From: Alopecurus myosuroides | Lineage: Eukaryota; Streptophyta; Magnoliopsida; Poales; Poaceae | DNA: 64,000 nt | NCBI GenBank assembly: GCA_028641055.1 | Contig: CM054062.1 | Coordinates: 270,523,765-270,587,764 of the forward strand | Direction of reading: 5' to 3' | Shown here: one piece after another, positions 47,691-59,500 of the stretch | Layout of the letters: each line of letters begins with the position of its first letter | How positions within the stretch are numbered: position 1 is the stretch's first letter | The notes under the pieces: model-generated | Databases searched by the model: none | Told to the model about the DNA's origin: nothing | What the model saw: only the letters and a program-made list of their open reading frames with translations | Program-made: the position numbers and the translations under genes

Positions 47691-47875
47691 GGAGTTGCTG
47701 TACGACATTCCGACGAGCGGCACGGCAGTGCGTCCGAGGACCGTCGACAACGATCTCCAAGAATGGGGAACCAAAGAGATTTGGGGAATAGGAGGATATT
47801 AGGGATTCGGGGACGGTGGAGATTTCTGTTTTTATATCTGCGCCGTTATTGCAGAACATGCCCTCTCCCCATCTC

Positions 47876-48101
47876 CGAATTAACTCAGGTGCTTTCGTGT
47901 AAGATTGCCCTGCTGCTCATTCTCCACCTCTGAGGAGTGGGCCCCATCTCTCCACGTCTCCGAATACGTCGCCACATCGTCCATAGTGACCGTACCTGAC
48001 ACACGCGCGCGTCTTCGATGACCGTAGTTGCAACTATGGGGACTACAGTGACCTACGTAATTTTTCGATACAAGTTTAGTTACCCAGAATGTATTTTACT
48101 T
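47876..48101 (-). repeat. MULE right terminal inverted repeat
   Basis: It mirrors 26037-26262 and would sit upstream of the minus-strand GRF gene as its likely promoter region. Confidence 0.85.
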
Positions 48102-48110
48102 TTTATGGAG

Positions 48111-48309
48111 AGCCTAGAAGGGAGAACAGACATAATACATGGCTGTTGTTGCAACATCTAAATCAACTTTGAAGGATGTCGTCGCTATGAAGTGGCGATT
48201 TTAATGAAACCTTTTATGATAGAGAACATTTCAGTGAGCATGCAAGAGAGGAGTGGCAAATGAGAGCTTTTAGGGATGCAGTTGATGACTATGAACTGCA
48301 GGACCTTGG
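48111..48309 (+). mobile_element. Degraded LINE, right part (ORF2 endonuclease)
   Basis: It continues the LINE endonuclease interrupted at 26036: PRRE...NTWLLLQHL, then, after a frameshift, SGDFNETFYDREHFSEHARE and a QMRAFRDAVDDYELQDLG block. GDFN is a conserved endonuclease motif. The sequence stops abruptly at about 48309 against Copia gag sequence in the opposite orientation, with no target duplication, so the rest of the LINE has been deleted. Confidence 0.85.
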
Positions 48310-48312
48310 GAG

Positions 48313-49704
48313 ACCGTGAATAGCCTCATGAGCTAATTTTAGCCTCTCATGGGAGACTAGAAGATCCTCATGAGAGCTTGAGAGCTTTTCACCAGTTTCT
48401 TCCAATTTCCCATAATTACTAGTTAGCAACCTAAGTTGAGCCCATAGCTCAACATTCTCCTTTAATATGGATGCTTCAGAAGAAATAGAGTTAGTAGCAC
48501 AAGCATCATAATTTTTAGCTTTGAGGTCATTAGCAAGAGCAAGAGATAATTCATTGTCCCTTCTAAGGTTAGAAACACAAATAGAAAAAGTTTCTTCTAG
48601 AGTAGATAGTTTCTTTTCAAGAGAAGATCTATGTGAGCGCTCTTTCTCAAAATCCTTTTCAAGCTCTTTGTCCTTGATGGAATTACCACCATTTTGACCT
48701 TCCAAAATCATGATGATCTCCTCCTTTTTATCTACAAGAGAGTTAGACTCATAAAATTGTTCTAGGAGAGCATTTATATTTTCCTTGGTCTCACCGTCAA
48801 GGCTTGCTAACCACAAAGCTATCCACGCATCTCTATCATGATGAGATGTACTGGGGTTCAGAGTATAAGATTTCTTTGAATCCTTAGCCATAAGGCAAAA
48901 AGTGGTAGATGATGATAAATCATTACTTGAGGCACCACTCAAGTCCACATCTTGTTCCATAGATATTTGGGTTTCATTTACATTGTTAGCAATACAAATA
49001 CTAGAGGAAACACAATCATTTTTATCATGGGAACAAGATAAAGCGAGCATATGATCATGAGATTTAGACAAGAAATGTTCACATGATATGCAAGGACTAT
49101 TAACATAAGAATGCAAAACATTTTTGGTGCTAGTTGTGTTTAAATCAAAAGATGAGGTATGGCAATAAGATTGAGATGAAGGATCATCAATGATAATCTC
49201 ACTATCATTATTGCAAAGCCTATCACTACTCACCATCTCATTAGTTTGTGGCTTACCACATGTTGGTGAAGTAGAAGAAGTTGAGTACTCATCACGACTG
49301 AAAGAGGAGGGATAACAATCATCCTATTCAACATTGGACACACCATATTTATCTTCAAGATTTGTCCATAACTCATGAGCATTCCGAAGAGGAAATAGTG
49401 GTTTGATAACTGCAAGGCTCACAAGAAGAAAAAACTCATTAATAGCAAGAGCACCGAGAGATACGTTTTTTTATCTTCCTCTAAAGTTGGATTTTGAGTA
49501 TCCTTTGGAGGAGAAAAACCTATCTCTACAATTTGCTCCATAGGTGGGTTGATGACCCGGAAATAAATGAGCATGCGAAATTTCCAACCATCATAGTTTG
49601 TGCCATCGAAATGAAATGTGGGATCATGCACTAATTCACTAAGTGGCATCATTACTCTTGAGGCGATGAAGCCTAACAATGAGAGACCTTGCTCTGATAC
49701 CAAT
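48313..49704 (-). pseudogene. gag: Copia-type gag fragment (minus strand), truncated
   Basis: After the primer site (TTGGTATCAGAGC complement, 49691-49703), the minus strand encodes a gag N-terminus, FDGTNYDGWKFRMLIYFRV (49419-49700). After a break near 49420, a 315-codon frame (48289-49236) is Ser/Asn-rich and then coiled-coil (KELEKDFEKERSHRSSLEKK). The coding sequence ends at the LINE junction, the last residues being read from LINE DNA. Protease, integrase, RT and the 3' LTR are missing. Confidence 0.75.
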
Positions 49705-51653
49705 TGAAAGTACAAGGATACCGCCTAGAGGGGGAGGGATGAATAGTCGCTTTAAAATAATTACAGTTTAGGCTTGAATAAATGCTGAATAAAACTAGCG
49801 TTTAATTTATCAAGCACAAAACCTGTATAAGCTAGGTTTACCTATGTGCACCAAAAACTTATGCTAGGCAAGGAATACAACAAAGTGGTCAAAATCCTTC
49901 ACTCACAAATCCCACCAAAGTGATAGTTGGTTTGGAGGAATATGTGTGGAAGAACAAGGAACAAATGAATCCCCAAGATCTAGATCTAATAGGTTCCCCT
50001 CACAAAGAGGAGGGATTGATTGGTGGAGTTGTAAATCTAGATCTCCTCTCTCTTTTTCCTCAAGTGGAAGCAAGAATAATTGAAGGGATTGACATGTAGA
50101 AAGATTTTGGAGGTAAAAAAAATGGAGGTCAAACTTGCCCAAAGAGTTAGGGAACCATTGGGGAAGAAGACCCCTTAAATAGGTCACCAAAAAATCCAAT
50201 CGTTGGAGGCAAAAACGTGCAGGGGCGGTACTACCGCTCAAACCACCGGTACTACCGCCCCCGGGTGAGTTAGGAGCACCAACGGGCTGAAAAACTGCCC
50301 CAGGCAGCGGTACTACCGGTGGAACCACCAGCACTACCGCCACTTACATACCGAAGGGGTATTTGGTAGTACCAGCACCGGTACTACCGCTGCTGGGAAA
50401 ACCTGCAGAACCTCCGGTATGAAAACGGTCATAACTTTTGCATGCGAACTCAGATTTCGATGTTCTTGGGCTCGTTGAAATCGCAACAACGAGCACTACA
50501 AGAAAATATGCAGAGAAACATTATAGTAAAACATGGAAGTATAAAACCAAATGATGAAATGTTTGACTTATCTATAAAGAACAACCGGTAAAACCTCCAA
50601 CAATAAAAACGCGATAAGTTTTTCATACGAAACCCGTTTTTGATGAACTTGAGATTGACATGAATAAAATAACAAGATCTAAAACCACACATGGAGAAAA
50701 CCCAAATAAGAACCAAGAAGTATGATGCTAAGTATGCAAAGTTTTGAGCTCTCTACGAATGATACGATCAAGCTACTCATTCGAGAGCCCCTCTTGAGAG
50801 AACAGTTATCTATCCTATAATCCGGTCTCCCAACTAACATAATGAAACCGGTAAAAGAGAAACCCTATCAAGGTCATACATTTGCCTTGTGCAATCTAGT
50901 TGAGCTATATGATGACGATCTTAATCCTCTCAAGTTGGACCATCTTTCTTGAATGAGCTTTTCTTGGTGAAGACTTGTAATTGCTCCCCGATAAACTAAT
51001 ATGGGAGAGCTTCTCTCATGTCCATATTCACTTGGCCATAATATCCATATGGATGGCAAGCATCAAGCATATGAAATGTTATTGATGCTCATTTCGAACT
51101 TGCACTTCATAGCCTCTTTGATGACGATCATCACTTGTCATCGTCTTCCATACGCTATATGGAATATCCATTTTGATGCAAGCATCATGGGAATAAACCT
51201 AACCCAAAAAAGATACTCCACACACATGTATCATGGGTTAGTTCACAAATATATATATACAATTGCTTACCGTACCACAAGATCACATGATCCACTTGGT
51301 ACATCATTAAGCTTTTTTTGTCGATCAATCTAGAATTCATTCTTTGCTCTTCGACTTGATCAAAAAAGTATTCTCTCTTTCCTCATGATGATGATGTACT
51401 GAAGGTAAACATGAATGTTCACACAAACTCCTTCTTCAATACATACTTGCAATATGCTCAATACTATCATGACCATTCTTCTTCTTGATCATATCAAATA
51501 TATTCATTATAACCAATGATCGTGATGACATCCAACTTTGAATCCAACAAATGGAGTTCAAAAGATGCCAATGGTCAAACCTACAAGAATATCTCAATGC
51601 AAACACTAGTCCATAAGGATTGGCATTAATTACCAAAACCACACATGGGGGCA
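49705..51653 (-). repeat. 5' LTR of the truncated Copia-type element
   Basis: In minus orientation it starts TGCCCCCATGTGTGG at 51653 and ends CTTGTACTTTCA at 49705, with an initiator-Met primer site one base further. About 1.95 kb. It contains a patch of GGTACTACCGC-like repeats (50220-50420). The far flank (51654 on) is a BAHD pseudogene rather than LINE, so the two sides of this element are not a matched insertion site. Confidence 0.7.
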
Positions 51654-51682
51654 CTATGATATTTCAGCCGGCAACTCGCTCC

Positions 51683-52303
51683 TTGCATTTCACTGCTGAG
51701 TTCGTCGGCGAGCTCAAAGCCTAGGTTGGCGCCTGTTGCAGCATGTTCTAGTCCTTGCTCGCTCACCTGTGGAAGAAGACCACAACAGTGCGGGGCCTGA
51801 AGCCGAAGGAGTTCACCCAGGTGAGGGTGGCCGCGGACTGTCGAAGCAGAGTCAACCCTGTCGTGCCCATGGACTTCTTCGGCAACATGGTCCTCTGGGT
51901 GTTCCGGAGGCTCCAGGTCTAGGACTTCCTGAGCTGGAGCTACAGCAGCGTGGTTGGCGCCATCCGAGTGGTCGTGGCGCGTATGGACGAGAATTACATT
52001 TAGTCGTTCGTGGACTTTGGCATGTTGGCGGACGCCAACAGAGAGGAGCTCGTGGCGGCGGCGGCTGCCAGCACTGCGTTACGTCTGGACGTAGAGGTGG
52101 ACAGCTGGATGGGACTCAGGAGCCACCTGCTAAACTTTGGCACCTGACCGCCATCCGCGGTGCAGCCACCGGACTTGCCAATTGAAGGGCTCATGGTCTT
52201 CGCGCCGTCGCCCATGGTGAAAGGCGACGTCGACCTCTTCATGGATGTCGCGAAGGAGCACGTCGACACATTTCAGTTGATTTGCTATTCCATTGATGAT
52301 CTT
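51683..52303 (+). pseudogene. BAHD acyltransferase pseudogene, C-terminal half
   Basis: One continuous frame resembles the C-terminal half of grass BAHD hydroxycinnamoyl transferases (agmatine coumaroyltransferase-like): [87 protein letters not shown]-like DVEVDSWMGL, NFGT in place of the DFGWG motif, and PIEGLMVFAPSP. No frameshift is apparent but five stops occur (four TAG, one TGA). The N-terminal half with the HxxxD catalytic motif is absent, the left edge abutting the Copia LTR. Such enzymes acylate amines or alcohols with CoA thioesters; this copy cannot. Confidence 0.82.
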
Positions 52304-53514
52304 CTCACGACGAGGATGTTTGATAAGGGGATACTCGATGGTTGTTTCATTAAATCACCCTTGGATCAATGGTCTCGGTCGCTATATCTTACTCCTTGGA
52401 TTTGATCTCATCGAGGATGCAATTAAAAAAAATGAAAATACATCGTGCGGTTTTTCTTCTGATGAAGACCATTATTTTATGGCATTTGCTGTCACTATGT
52501 GCCGTCCTAGAATTAGAGCCACTTTGGTAGGGGCACTATTTAAAACCGCCTCCAATAGTTATTTTAAAAGGTAGTTTTGATAAAGTGCCTAAAAAATATC
52601 ATTTGAGGCACTAATGTAAAGTGCCTCAAAATAGTTAACTTTTGAAGGTAGTTCTAGATGTTACATATAGTCTATTTTTTAGTCAGTTTGTGTTAGTGCC
52701 TCAAAAATTATCATTTGAGGCGTTGATCCCAAGCGCCTAAAATGGTTTATTTTTTAAGGCACTATTAGATGCATCAAATAGTCTCCAATTAAGTCAGTGT
52801 GCATTAGAGCCTCAAAAAACTATCATTTGAGGAACTAATGTTGGCCATGGTGTCGAAGAGGATGGCAAAAAAGTTTGGAAGAACAAAAGGCAGGAGTGAG
52901 CAGACGCAACGTGGCTGCTAAAGGTAACAACAGGGTCTAAAGAAGCTTCCCCTTACCCTAGGACCTTTCTCAGAACTGCAATTGCTAGTAGATAGGAGAA
53001 CTATGATTGTTGTGATGAACTATCATTTGGTAGTAGGTAGGACTGTTAATATAGTGATTATCTAGCTCTTCGTAGATCACTATGTGGTAAGGTCACCACT
53101 AATGAGAAGTGGTGACTGCAACTTCGTGCTGTTGAGCAACCAAACACGACCATTTTGCAGCTGGTATAGTAACACGGACTATCAAACAACATGTCTTTTT
53201 TTCTTCGCTCCAAGCCAAACTAGTCTGGCTAGAACTTTGTGAGCGACCAAACCTAGTGCTGAACATGACCGAGATCGCGTTTTTTCAAGGCCTGACCCGC
53301 GAGGGCTACAGATGCAAAATGCCGAAATTGGCCGTTTACAACCAAACATGCCCCAAGAGAAGATCTTAGATGTTGGCCCGCTGGGCTTGGTAGGTGAGCC
53401 TTTTTGAGTTTCACATGTGGAGAAGTTCTTAAAAAAATGGAGATCGATGCCTTTACAAAAAAAGAAAAAGAATGTCTTAATCAGACCAAATCATTATGAT
53501 AGAATTTAATCGTC
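52304..53514. other. Decayed repeat sequence, no gene
   Basis: No coding exon is supported. At about 52530-52840 three imperfect units of roughly 100 bp each contain GCCTCAAAA...TATCATTTGAGGC as a local inverted repeat, a pattern like the subterminal repeats of CACTA-type transposons, though no CACTA terminus or 3-bp duplication could be placed. 52860-53500 holds nothing recognisable. Confidence 0.4.
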
Positions 53515-53616
53515 GTGAATTTATCAAAATATGGATGTATCAATGCATAAATATACGTCTAAATACATCCATATTTTAACAAATCCACGTTAATTAATTT
53601 AAAACGGAGAGAGTAC
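53515..53616. mobile_element. Decayed Stowaway-like MITE
   Basis: The arms AAAATATGGATGTAT and ATACATCCATATTTT form a central hairpin, and the right end reads AAAACGGAGAGAGTA, close to the Stowaway terminus. The left terminus is eroded. Confidence 0.5.
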
Positions 53617-53772
53617 TTATAATTCTATTAATGCAACACTAAAATACAGCTAGCCTGAATCTGCATCCACACACTTATCCAATACAGTAAGATAAGATAT
53701 ACATTTAAAAATACAACGTTCTTAGACTATCCAAATCAATCATCTATCATCATTGTCCCAAACAATATAATG

Positions 53773-54452
53773 TATTGATAGGCTTTTAGCCTACCAAAAT
53801 ATTTTCTAATTTGGGATGGAAGTGCTGAAATTCGAATGGGCTTGCAGGCCCATTAGGCAATTTCCATTTAATCCCTAAGGCCCATACTGCCATAACAAAT
53901 GGTGGGAGTTTAGTCCCATATTGCTAGTTGGGAGAGTTTTGCACCAGTTTATAAGGTGAGCTCTCTCCCCACGAGTGTGAATTGGTATGAAGAGAGAGGA
54001 GTAGTGGAGGTGTTCCACACGCGCGCTCCTCCTCCTCCGCCGCCCGCCTCGCCTCGCCTCGTCACGACACGCCGTGCCGCGCCGCGCCGCGGGTTGCGGG
54101 AATGAGCAAAACGGCGCATTGATTACGTGGTAACGGCTATAGTAAACACCGAATTAATTTGTGAGCTGACCGTTATCCTACCCGGCCGTGCCTATATATT
54201 AAGGGCGCATGGCGGACACAAACACACAACTCATACGCTCTGCACCCATTGTCGTTCCTCTCTGTTGCTGCCGCCGGTGATCCCATCCCGTCTACCGCGT
54301 ACACGGCCGACGGGAGAGCAGGCCTCCGAAACCCCGCCTCTCCAGATCCTGTACGGGAGAGGGGCGATTAGGTTTTTGGGGAGCGTCTCCTACGCGACTG
54401 CTCGCTGCCGTATGTCTACTTCGACTACTACCTCATCGTCCTCATCGTCAAC
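53773..54452 (+). repeat. Probable 5' LTR and leader of the plus-strand Copia element
   Basis: AT-rich text beginning near 53773 leads to TATA-like boxes at about 53949 (TTTATAAG) and 54191 (TATATATTAAG). A GC/pyrimidine-rich leader typical of grass Copia elements runs to the gag ATG at 54453. I could not place a clear LTR end or initiator-Met primer site, so boundaries are approximate. Confidence 0.45.
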
Positions 54453-56501
54453 ATGGCCACTGAAGCCGAACGAGCTGCTGCCACCGAGGCCGCCGCCGCG
54501 GCTGCCGCCACTGCTACGTCTACTGCCAACTGGCCGGTCGCAGGGTATAACACGTTTATCCCTGCCCTTATTATTTCCATGTGTGCGATACTAGTAGTTT
54601 GCGTAGATGTGTCTACTGTCAATCTAGTATGCATGAATATGGTTAATTATCAGTATGTTTACGTCATGCTTGTGATTTATACTTGGATTAATTTAATCTG
54701 TAAATTGCCTAGATTCTTAACAATCCAAAAACCTAATATGTGTAGGCAATTTTCGATTCATGGTTTTGCTACTGCACTGAAACCGGACCTGTTTACGGGG
54801 ACGTACTTTAAGCGTTGGCAGACCAAAACATTCTTATGGCTCACGGCTATGAACGTGTTCTCGGTCGCCGGTGTCACTCCCACGGGAACGATTACTCCTG
54901 AACAGGAGAAGGCGTTTAGGGATGCCACCGTCGTCTTTGTTGGATGCGTTCTAAGCGTGATCGGAGAGAAGTTTGTTGACGCATATTTACATGTGCGGGT
55001 TGCCAAGGACTTGTGGGAGGCGCTCGAATCCAAATTCGGCGCAACCGATGCTGGCAGCGAGATGTACAGTATAGAGCAGTTCCATGACTACAGAATGGTC
55101 GAAAACCGTTATGTTTTGGAGCAGGCTCATGAGATACAGTGCATCGCTAAGGAGCTTGAAATTCTCAAGTGCGTGCTACCGGGAAAATATGTCGCGGGAT
55201 GCATAATCGCCAAGCTGCCTAATTCCTGGAGGAACTTTGCCACTACTCTGAAACATCAGAGGCGTGAATTCTCAGTAGAGGATGTCATCGGCCATCTGAG
55301 TGTTGAGCAGAATTCGAGGGCAAAGGACTCGCATGGAAAAGGGAACGAAGGGACTTCTGCGGCCAATATGGTACAGAAGAACTACAACTCCCACAAGAAC
55401 AAGGCGAGGACTGGTGTCCAGCAGAATACCGACTTCAAGAAGAAGGCTAAGAAGACCTTCAAGAAGGATAAGAAGAAAGATGGTTGCTTCACTTGTGGTT
55501 CACTGGAACACTGGGCTGTGAAGTGCCCAAAGAAGTATGTGAAGCCAGGACAGGATCCCAAGGTTGTCAACATGATCGTGAGCAACAATGATAATGGGGC
55601 ATGTGGGTATGGTAATTTGTTTACTGTATGTTCAGTTTGTCAGTCTACTGATTGGTGGATTGACACAGGTGCAAACATTCATGTGTGTGCTGACATCTCA
55701 TTGTTTTGTTCTTATCAGGTCACAAGGAACGGGTCCGTATTGATGGGGAACAGCGCAAGTGCTTCTGTACTTGGTGTTGGCACGGTCGATCTGAAGTTTA
55801 CTTCGGGAAGGATCGTGCAGCTCAAGAACGTGCAGCATGTCCCCGCCATCAAGAAGAATCTCGTTAGTGGCTCCCTTCTATGTAGAGAAGGATTTAAGTT
55901 GGTTTTCGAGTCCAATAAAGTAGTTGTAACGAAATATGGACTGTTTGTTGGAAAAGGGTATGAGTGCGGAGGTCTATTCCGCTTTTCCCTCGCTGATTTC
56001 TGTAATAAAGTCGTGAACAATATTCATTCGAGTGTTAATGAAACAGAAGTTTGGCATTCACGTCTTTGTCACGTTGGTTTCAGTTGCATGACGCGGTTAG
56101 CAAAACTAAATTTAATTCCAAGTTTCACTTTAGCCAAAGGTTCTAAGTGCCATTCGTGTGTACAAGCAAAGCAACCTCGCAAGCCCCACAAGGCTGCGGA
56201 GGAGAGACACTTGGCGCCATTAGAACTCATACATTCTGATCTCTGTGAGATGAATGGTGTGTTGACTAAAGGTGGAAAGAGATACTTCATGGCGTTAATA
56301 GATGATTCCACTAGGTTTTGCTATGTATATCTGTTAAACACTAAAGATGAGGCTCTACACTACTTTAAAATCTATAAGGCAGAAGTTGAGAATCAACTTG
56401 AAAAGAAAATTAAACAAATCCGGTCAGATCGTGGTGGAGAGTATTTCTCTAATGAGTTTGACTCTTTCTGTGCGGAACATGGCATTATTCACGAGAGGAC
56501 G
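54453..56501 (+). CDS. gag-pol: Copia gag-pol polyprotein, open frame interrupted in integrase
   Basis: The frame is open from ATG 54453. After an Ala-rich start and a non-conserved AT-rich stretch (54537-54745, possibly an intron ending TGTGTAG), the gag core appears: FTGTYFKRWQTKTFLWLTAM, VAKDLWEALESKFG, and a zinc knuckle CFTCGSLEHWAVKC (about 55486). Protease follows with WWIDTGANIHVCADIS. Then come the pre-integrase zinc region (WHSRLCHVGF, CHSCVQAKQ) and integrase with LIHSDLCEMNG and RSDRGGEYFSNEF. It stops after HERT at 56501, exactly at the chromovirus LTR. RT and RNase H are outside the window. Apart from the insertion no break is seen. Confidence 0.87.
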
Positions 56502-59500
56502 TGTAGAGGCCCCAGACCGGTAGGCCCAGAACCCCTCATATGCATTCATTCACGATCCCAGAAGAACCAGTCGTGAACAACATACGTAGTTGGCATACAG
56601 AATACATCATCCATTTCACGAATATAGAGTCTTACATAAATGGTCACATGACCAAGTTCTTGATAACTGTCACGCAGGACAGACATTCAAAGTAAACACA
56701 GCGGAAGACGATAAGCATAGCGTAGTAGAACCCGAGTCACGCCTCATCCTACAGGCTGCTGACTGGGAGACGATCCTAACTCGCAGGGCCATCAGCGTAG
56801 AACTCCTCCTCATAGTACTCCTCCTGAGGTGGCTCCTCGTAGTCTGATAAGTAGATACCAGGGGCGAAACCAAATGAGTACATTTGAATGTACTCAACAA
56901 GACATCCTTTATTAGCTTACAACAATGCATACATGCTTATTTGGTAGAGTGGGTAGGCCATACATATGGTTCAGCTACCCATGACAGATAAAAGATTTGC
57001 CATGGTTGATTCTTCAAGTTTACCTCTTTGCAAAACAAACTCATTTAAAATAATGTAGTTTTGCTCTCGTAGATATCGCATATCTTGGAGGTTTTATAAT
57101 TCTTTTGGAAAAGAAAAGTTTTTTTTTTCTTTTCAGAAACTTTTAGTAGTAGTTTCTTTCTCCTCGGTATCTCACAGATACCAAGTCATTCCTCCATAGT
57201 ACCTCTCAGGTACCAAAGCCTTCCTTCAAAACCTCTTTTGAAAAGTTGACACAATACTAGCTACATGGCCATTCAACCGTCCATATCCGAGGACGCGGCT
57301 ATCTCGAAATAGTTTTACTCTGCAGAGGTGTACACACTTCCACTAGATCCAGAGTCCGCCATGAAACAACCATGGACTGTTCCCAACCTATGAGAACATC
57401 AGATAACTGGTCTTGACTATCCACTCTGTTCAAGCTAGTACATGACTATCTCTTCAATTGGGGTTTTCCTCCCTGGCAAGCCATGTCACACACCGCTCAA
57501 TCAGGAGACCCAATTGCTGCATCCGGAGGGAAAATTAATCCCACACTTTAGATGTCCCGTATACTCACTCCTAGCGACATTTCGGTTCGGAGGATCCAAT
57601 CCCCTATAGCCTTTGAGATAGCACATATACTAACCCTAACAAGTTTTTAATCAAGCCCCTACCCATATTGGGGTAAAGTGGCAGTACGATAATGGTTGTC
57701 CAGCGAAGACTAGGTTATGTGTCTTTTGTAAACATTTCTCATAAAATTTCCCATCATAACAATCCCTCCGGCAGACAGGGTCTCACCCTTCCTCCGGGGT
57801 TTTCCTCCCATAAGGCATTTGCTTACAAAAAAAACACATTTTATTTAGTTCATTTAAGAACTCAAGTTTTTAAGTAGGTGTATGGTATTTATATACCATT
57901 TAGTGTCTAAGGGCTTGGTAATACCAAGTTGACTATTATTATGAGTCCTGATACTAGTAATATTAATAATAGTAGTAGGATTCACACAAAAATAGTTTTT
58001 GAAGGTATAGTTTTGTAAAAACTTCAGAAGTGAAAAGCATGCATGATAGATAATGATAAGTAGTGATACAGCAAGCATTAGGATGGCTTGCCTTGGTACA
58101 AGTGATGGTCCTGATCCTGAAAGTAACAGGAGTTGCAATACCCTTCTTCAGCAATTCCTTCCTCCTCGTTTTCTAACGTCGTAAAAAGAAATAAAGACAC
58201 ACTTTCAGAACCAAGCAAGGCAAGCAATGCTACAAGCAATACATACAGCAAGCAATCAAGAAGTACCACTCAAAGTTCTCCATTTTTCCCTAAAGAAAAA
58301 TTTGCATAAAAACTATAGTTGGAAAATCTGCTTTTTCTTAGTGCTTATGTGTGGCCAAAACAATGATTCTTAGTTAAGAACATTATGGACCAGTGGGATA
58401 TAGCACATGCTACTGGACAGTAGGGTGCCCCATAAAACACCTTTTGATGCCTAAAAATCCCCACAACAATTCCTATGGCTAGCACACATAATTTGCTAAA
58501 TTACTCAAGTAGTGAAAAAAAACTCATGACAACAAGTCAACCTATTTTCCACTATGAGGCAAACATACCAGTGGGTGTTCCACTAGTAAAATGCTCCCCA
58601 AGAGGTTAATAAGCCTCTGGTCACTTTTATAAAAGTGCTAAAAACAACAAACAAACACCCAAAAATTCCTACTCATACTAGTAGAAAAATTAGGAAACTA
58701 CTAGACTAGTTTAGACTACACTAGCTAATTGTTATGCACAAGTGTGCAAGCTTTCAGAGGCAAAATACCCCTCTAACCAGTACCATAAATGCTACTGGAT
58801 CTCACAAAAATAACATAAAAACATAGCTAGGAAACAAGGATAGATATGCTTAAAAAACTACACATGTGAGGAGATTTATTTCTAGTCACCCAAGTGCTAC
58901 TCATGCTTTTGTGCTATTGAAAGGAAATCTATCAGAGGTGAAAACCCTAAGGAAAATATTGCCACAAGTACTTTTCATCCTCTGGTTTCAATACCAAAAA
59001 GTCCTATTTTTCCCTAGTGGAAAACAAGACACAAAAACATTCATGAATCTCCTAGTGTGCAATCTAGTCCTTAAGCATTCCTATTTTAAACCTATTTCAA
59101 ACACAAGCACCAAGCATTCAGAGGTGCTATAAACTAATTAACAGTACCTAAGTGGTACTGGTTCCATGAAAAACAATTTAGCAACTAGCCTAAAAATACC
59201 ATTAAAGAACTACTCAAAACATACATAAAAATCTAGCCATTAGCAAGACCTATGCATGGAAACCTAGTTCTAAAATGCTACCATTCAAACCATTTATTCT
59301 AACATGCTCATATAACTTGTATACATCATAACCACAATGGATAACAACATAACAAGCAAGATCACATCATTTGCAACTCACAAAAGTAACATATAAGGCA
59401 AGATCTAGAATTAAAATTTAGGCAGAAAATAGCCAAAACTTGTTCTGTCTCTCTAAATTTTTCTGTTGCTCTAAAAAGTAAATCCTTCTAGGATGTGATA

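Larger units (their letters stand above)
26037..48101 (+). mobile_element. Mutator-like element (MULE) with long TIRs, split by a gypsy element
   Basis: Inverted repeats of about 226 bp (26037-26262 and 47876-48101) end in (G/A)AGTAAA(G/A)TACAT and share the run TGGGTAACTAAACTTG. The 9-bp duplication and the mudrA-type transposase between them identify a Mutator-like element. Net of the gypsy insertion (26565-42444 plus its 5-bp duplication) the element is about 6.2 kb. It carries a transposase gene on the plus strand, a coiled-coil frame after it, and a convergent small minus-strand gene with a GRF-type zinc finger. The transposase has stops and frameshifts, so this copy is not autonomous now. 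Confidence 0.9.
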
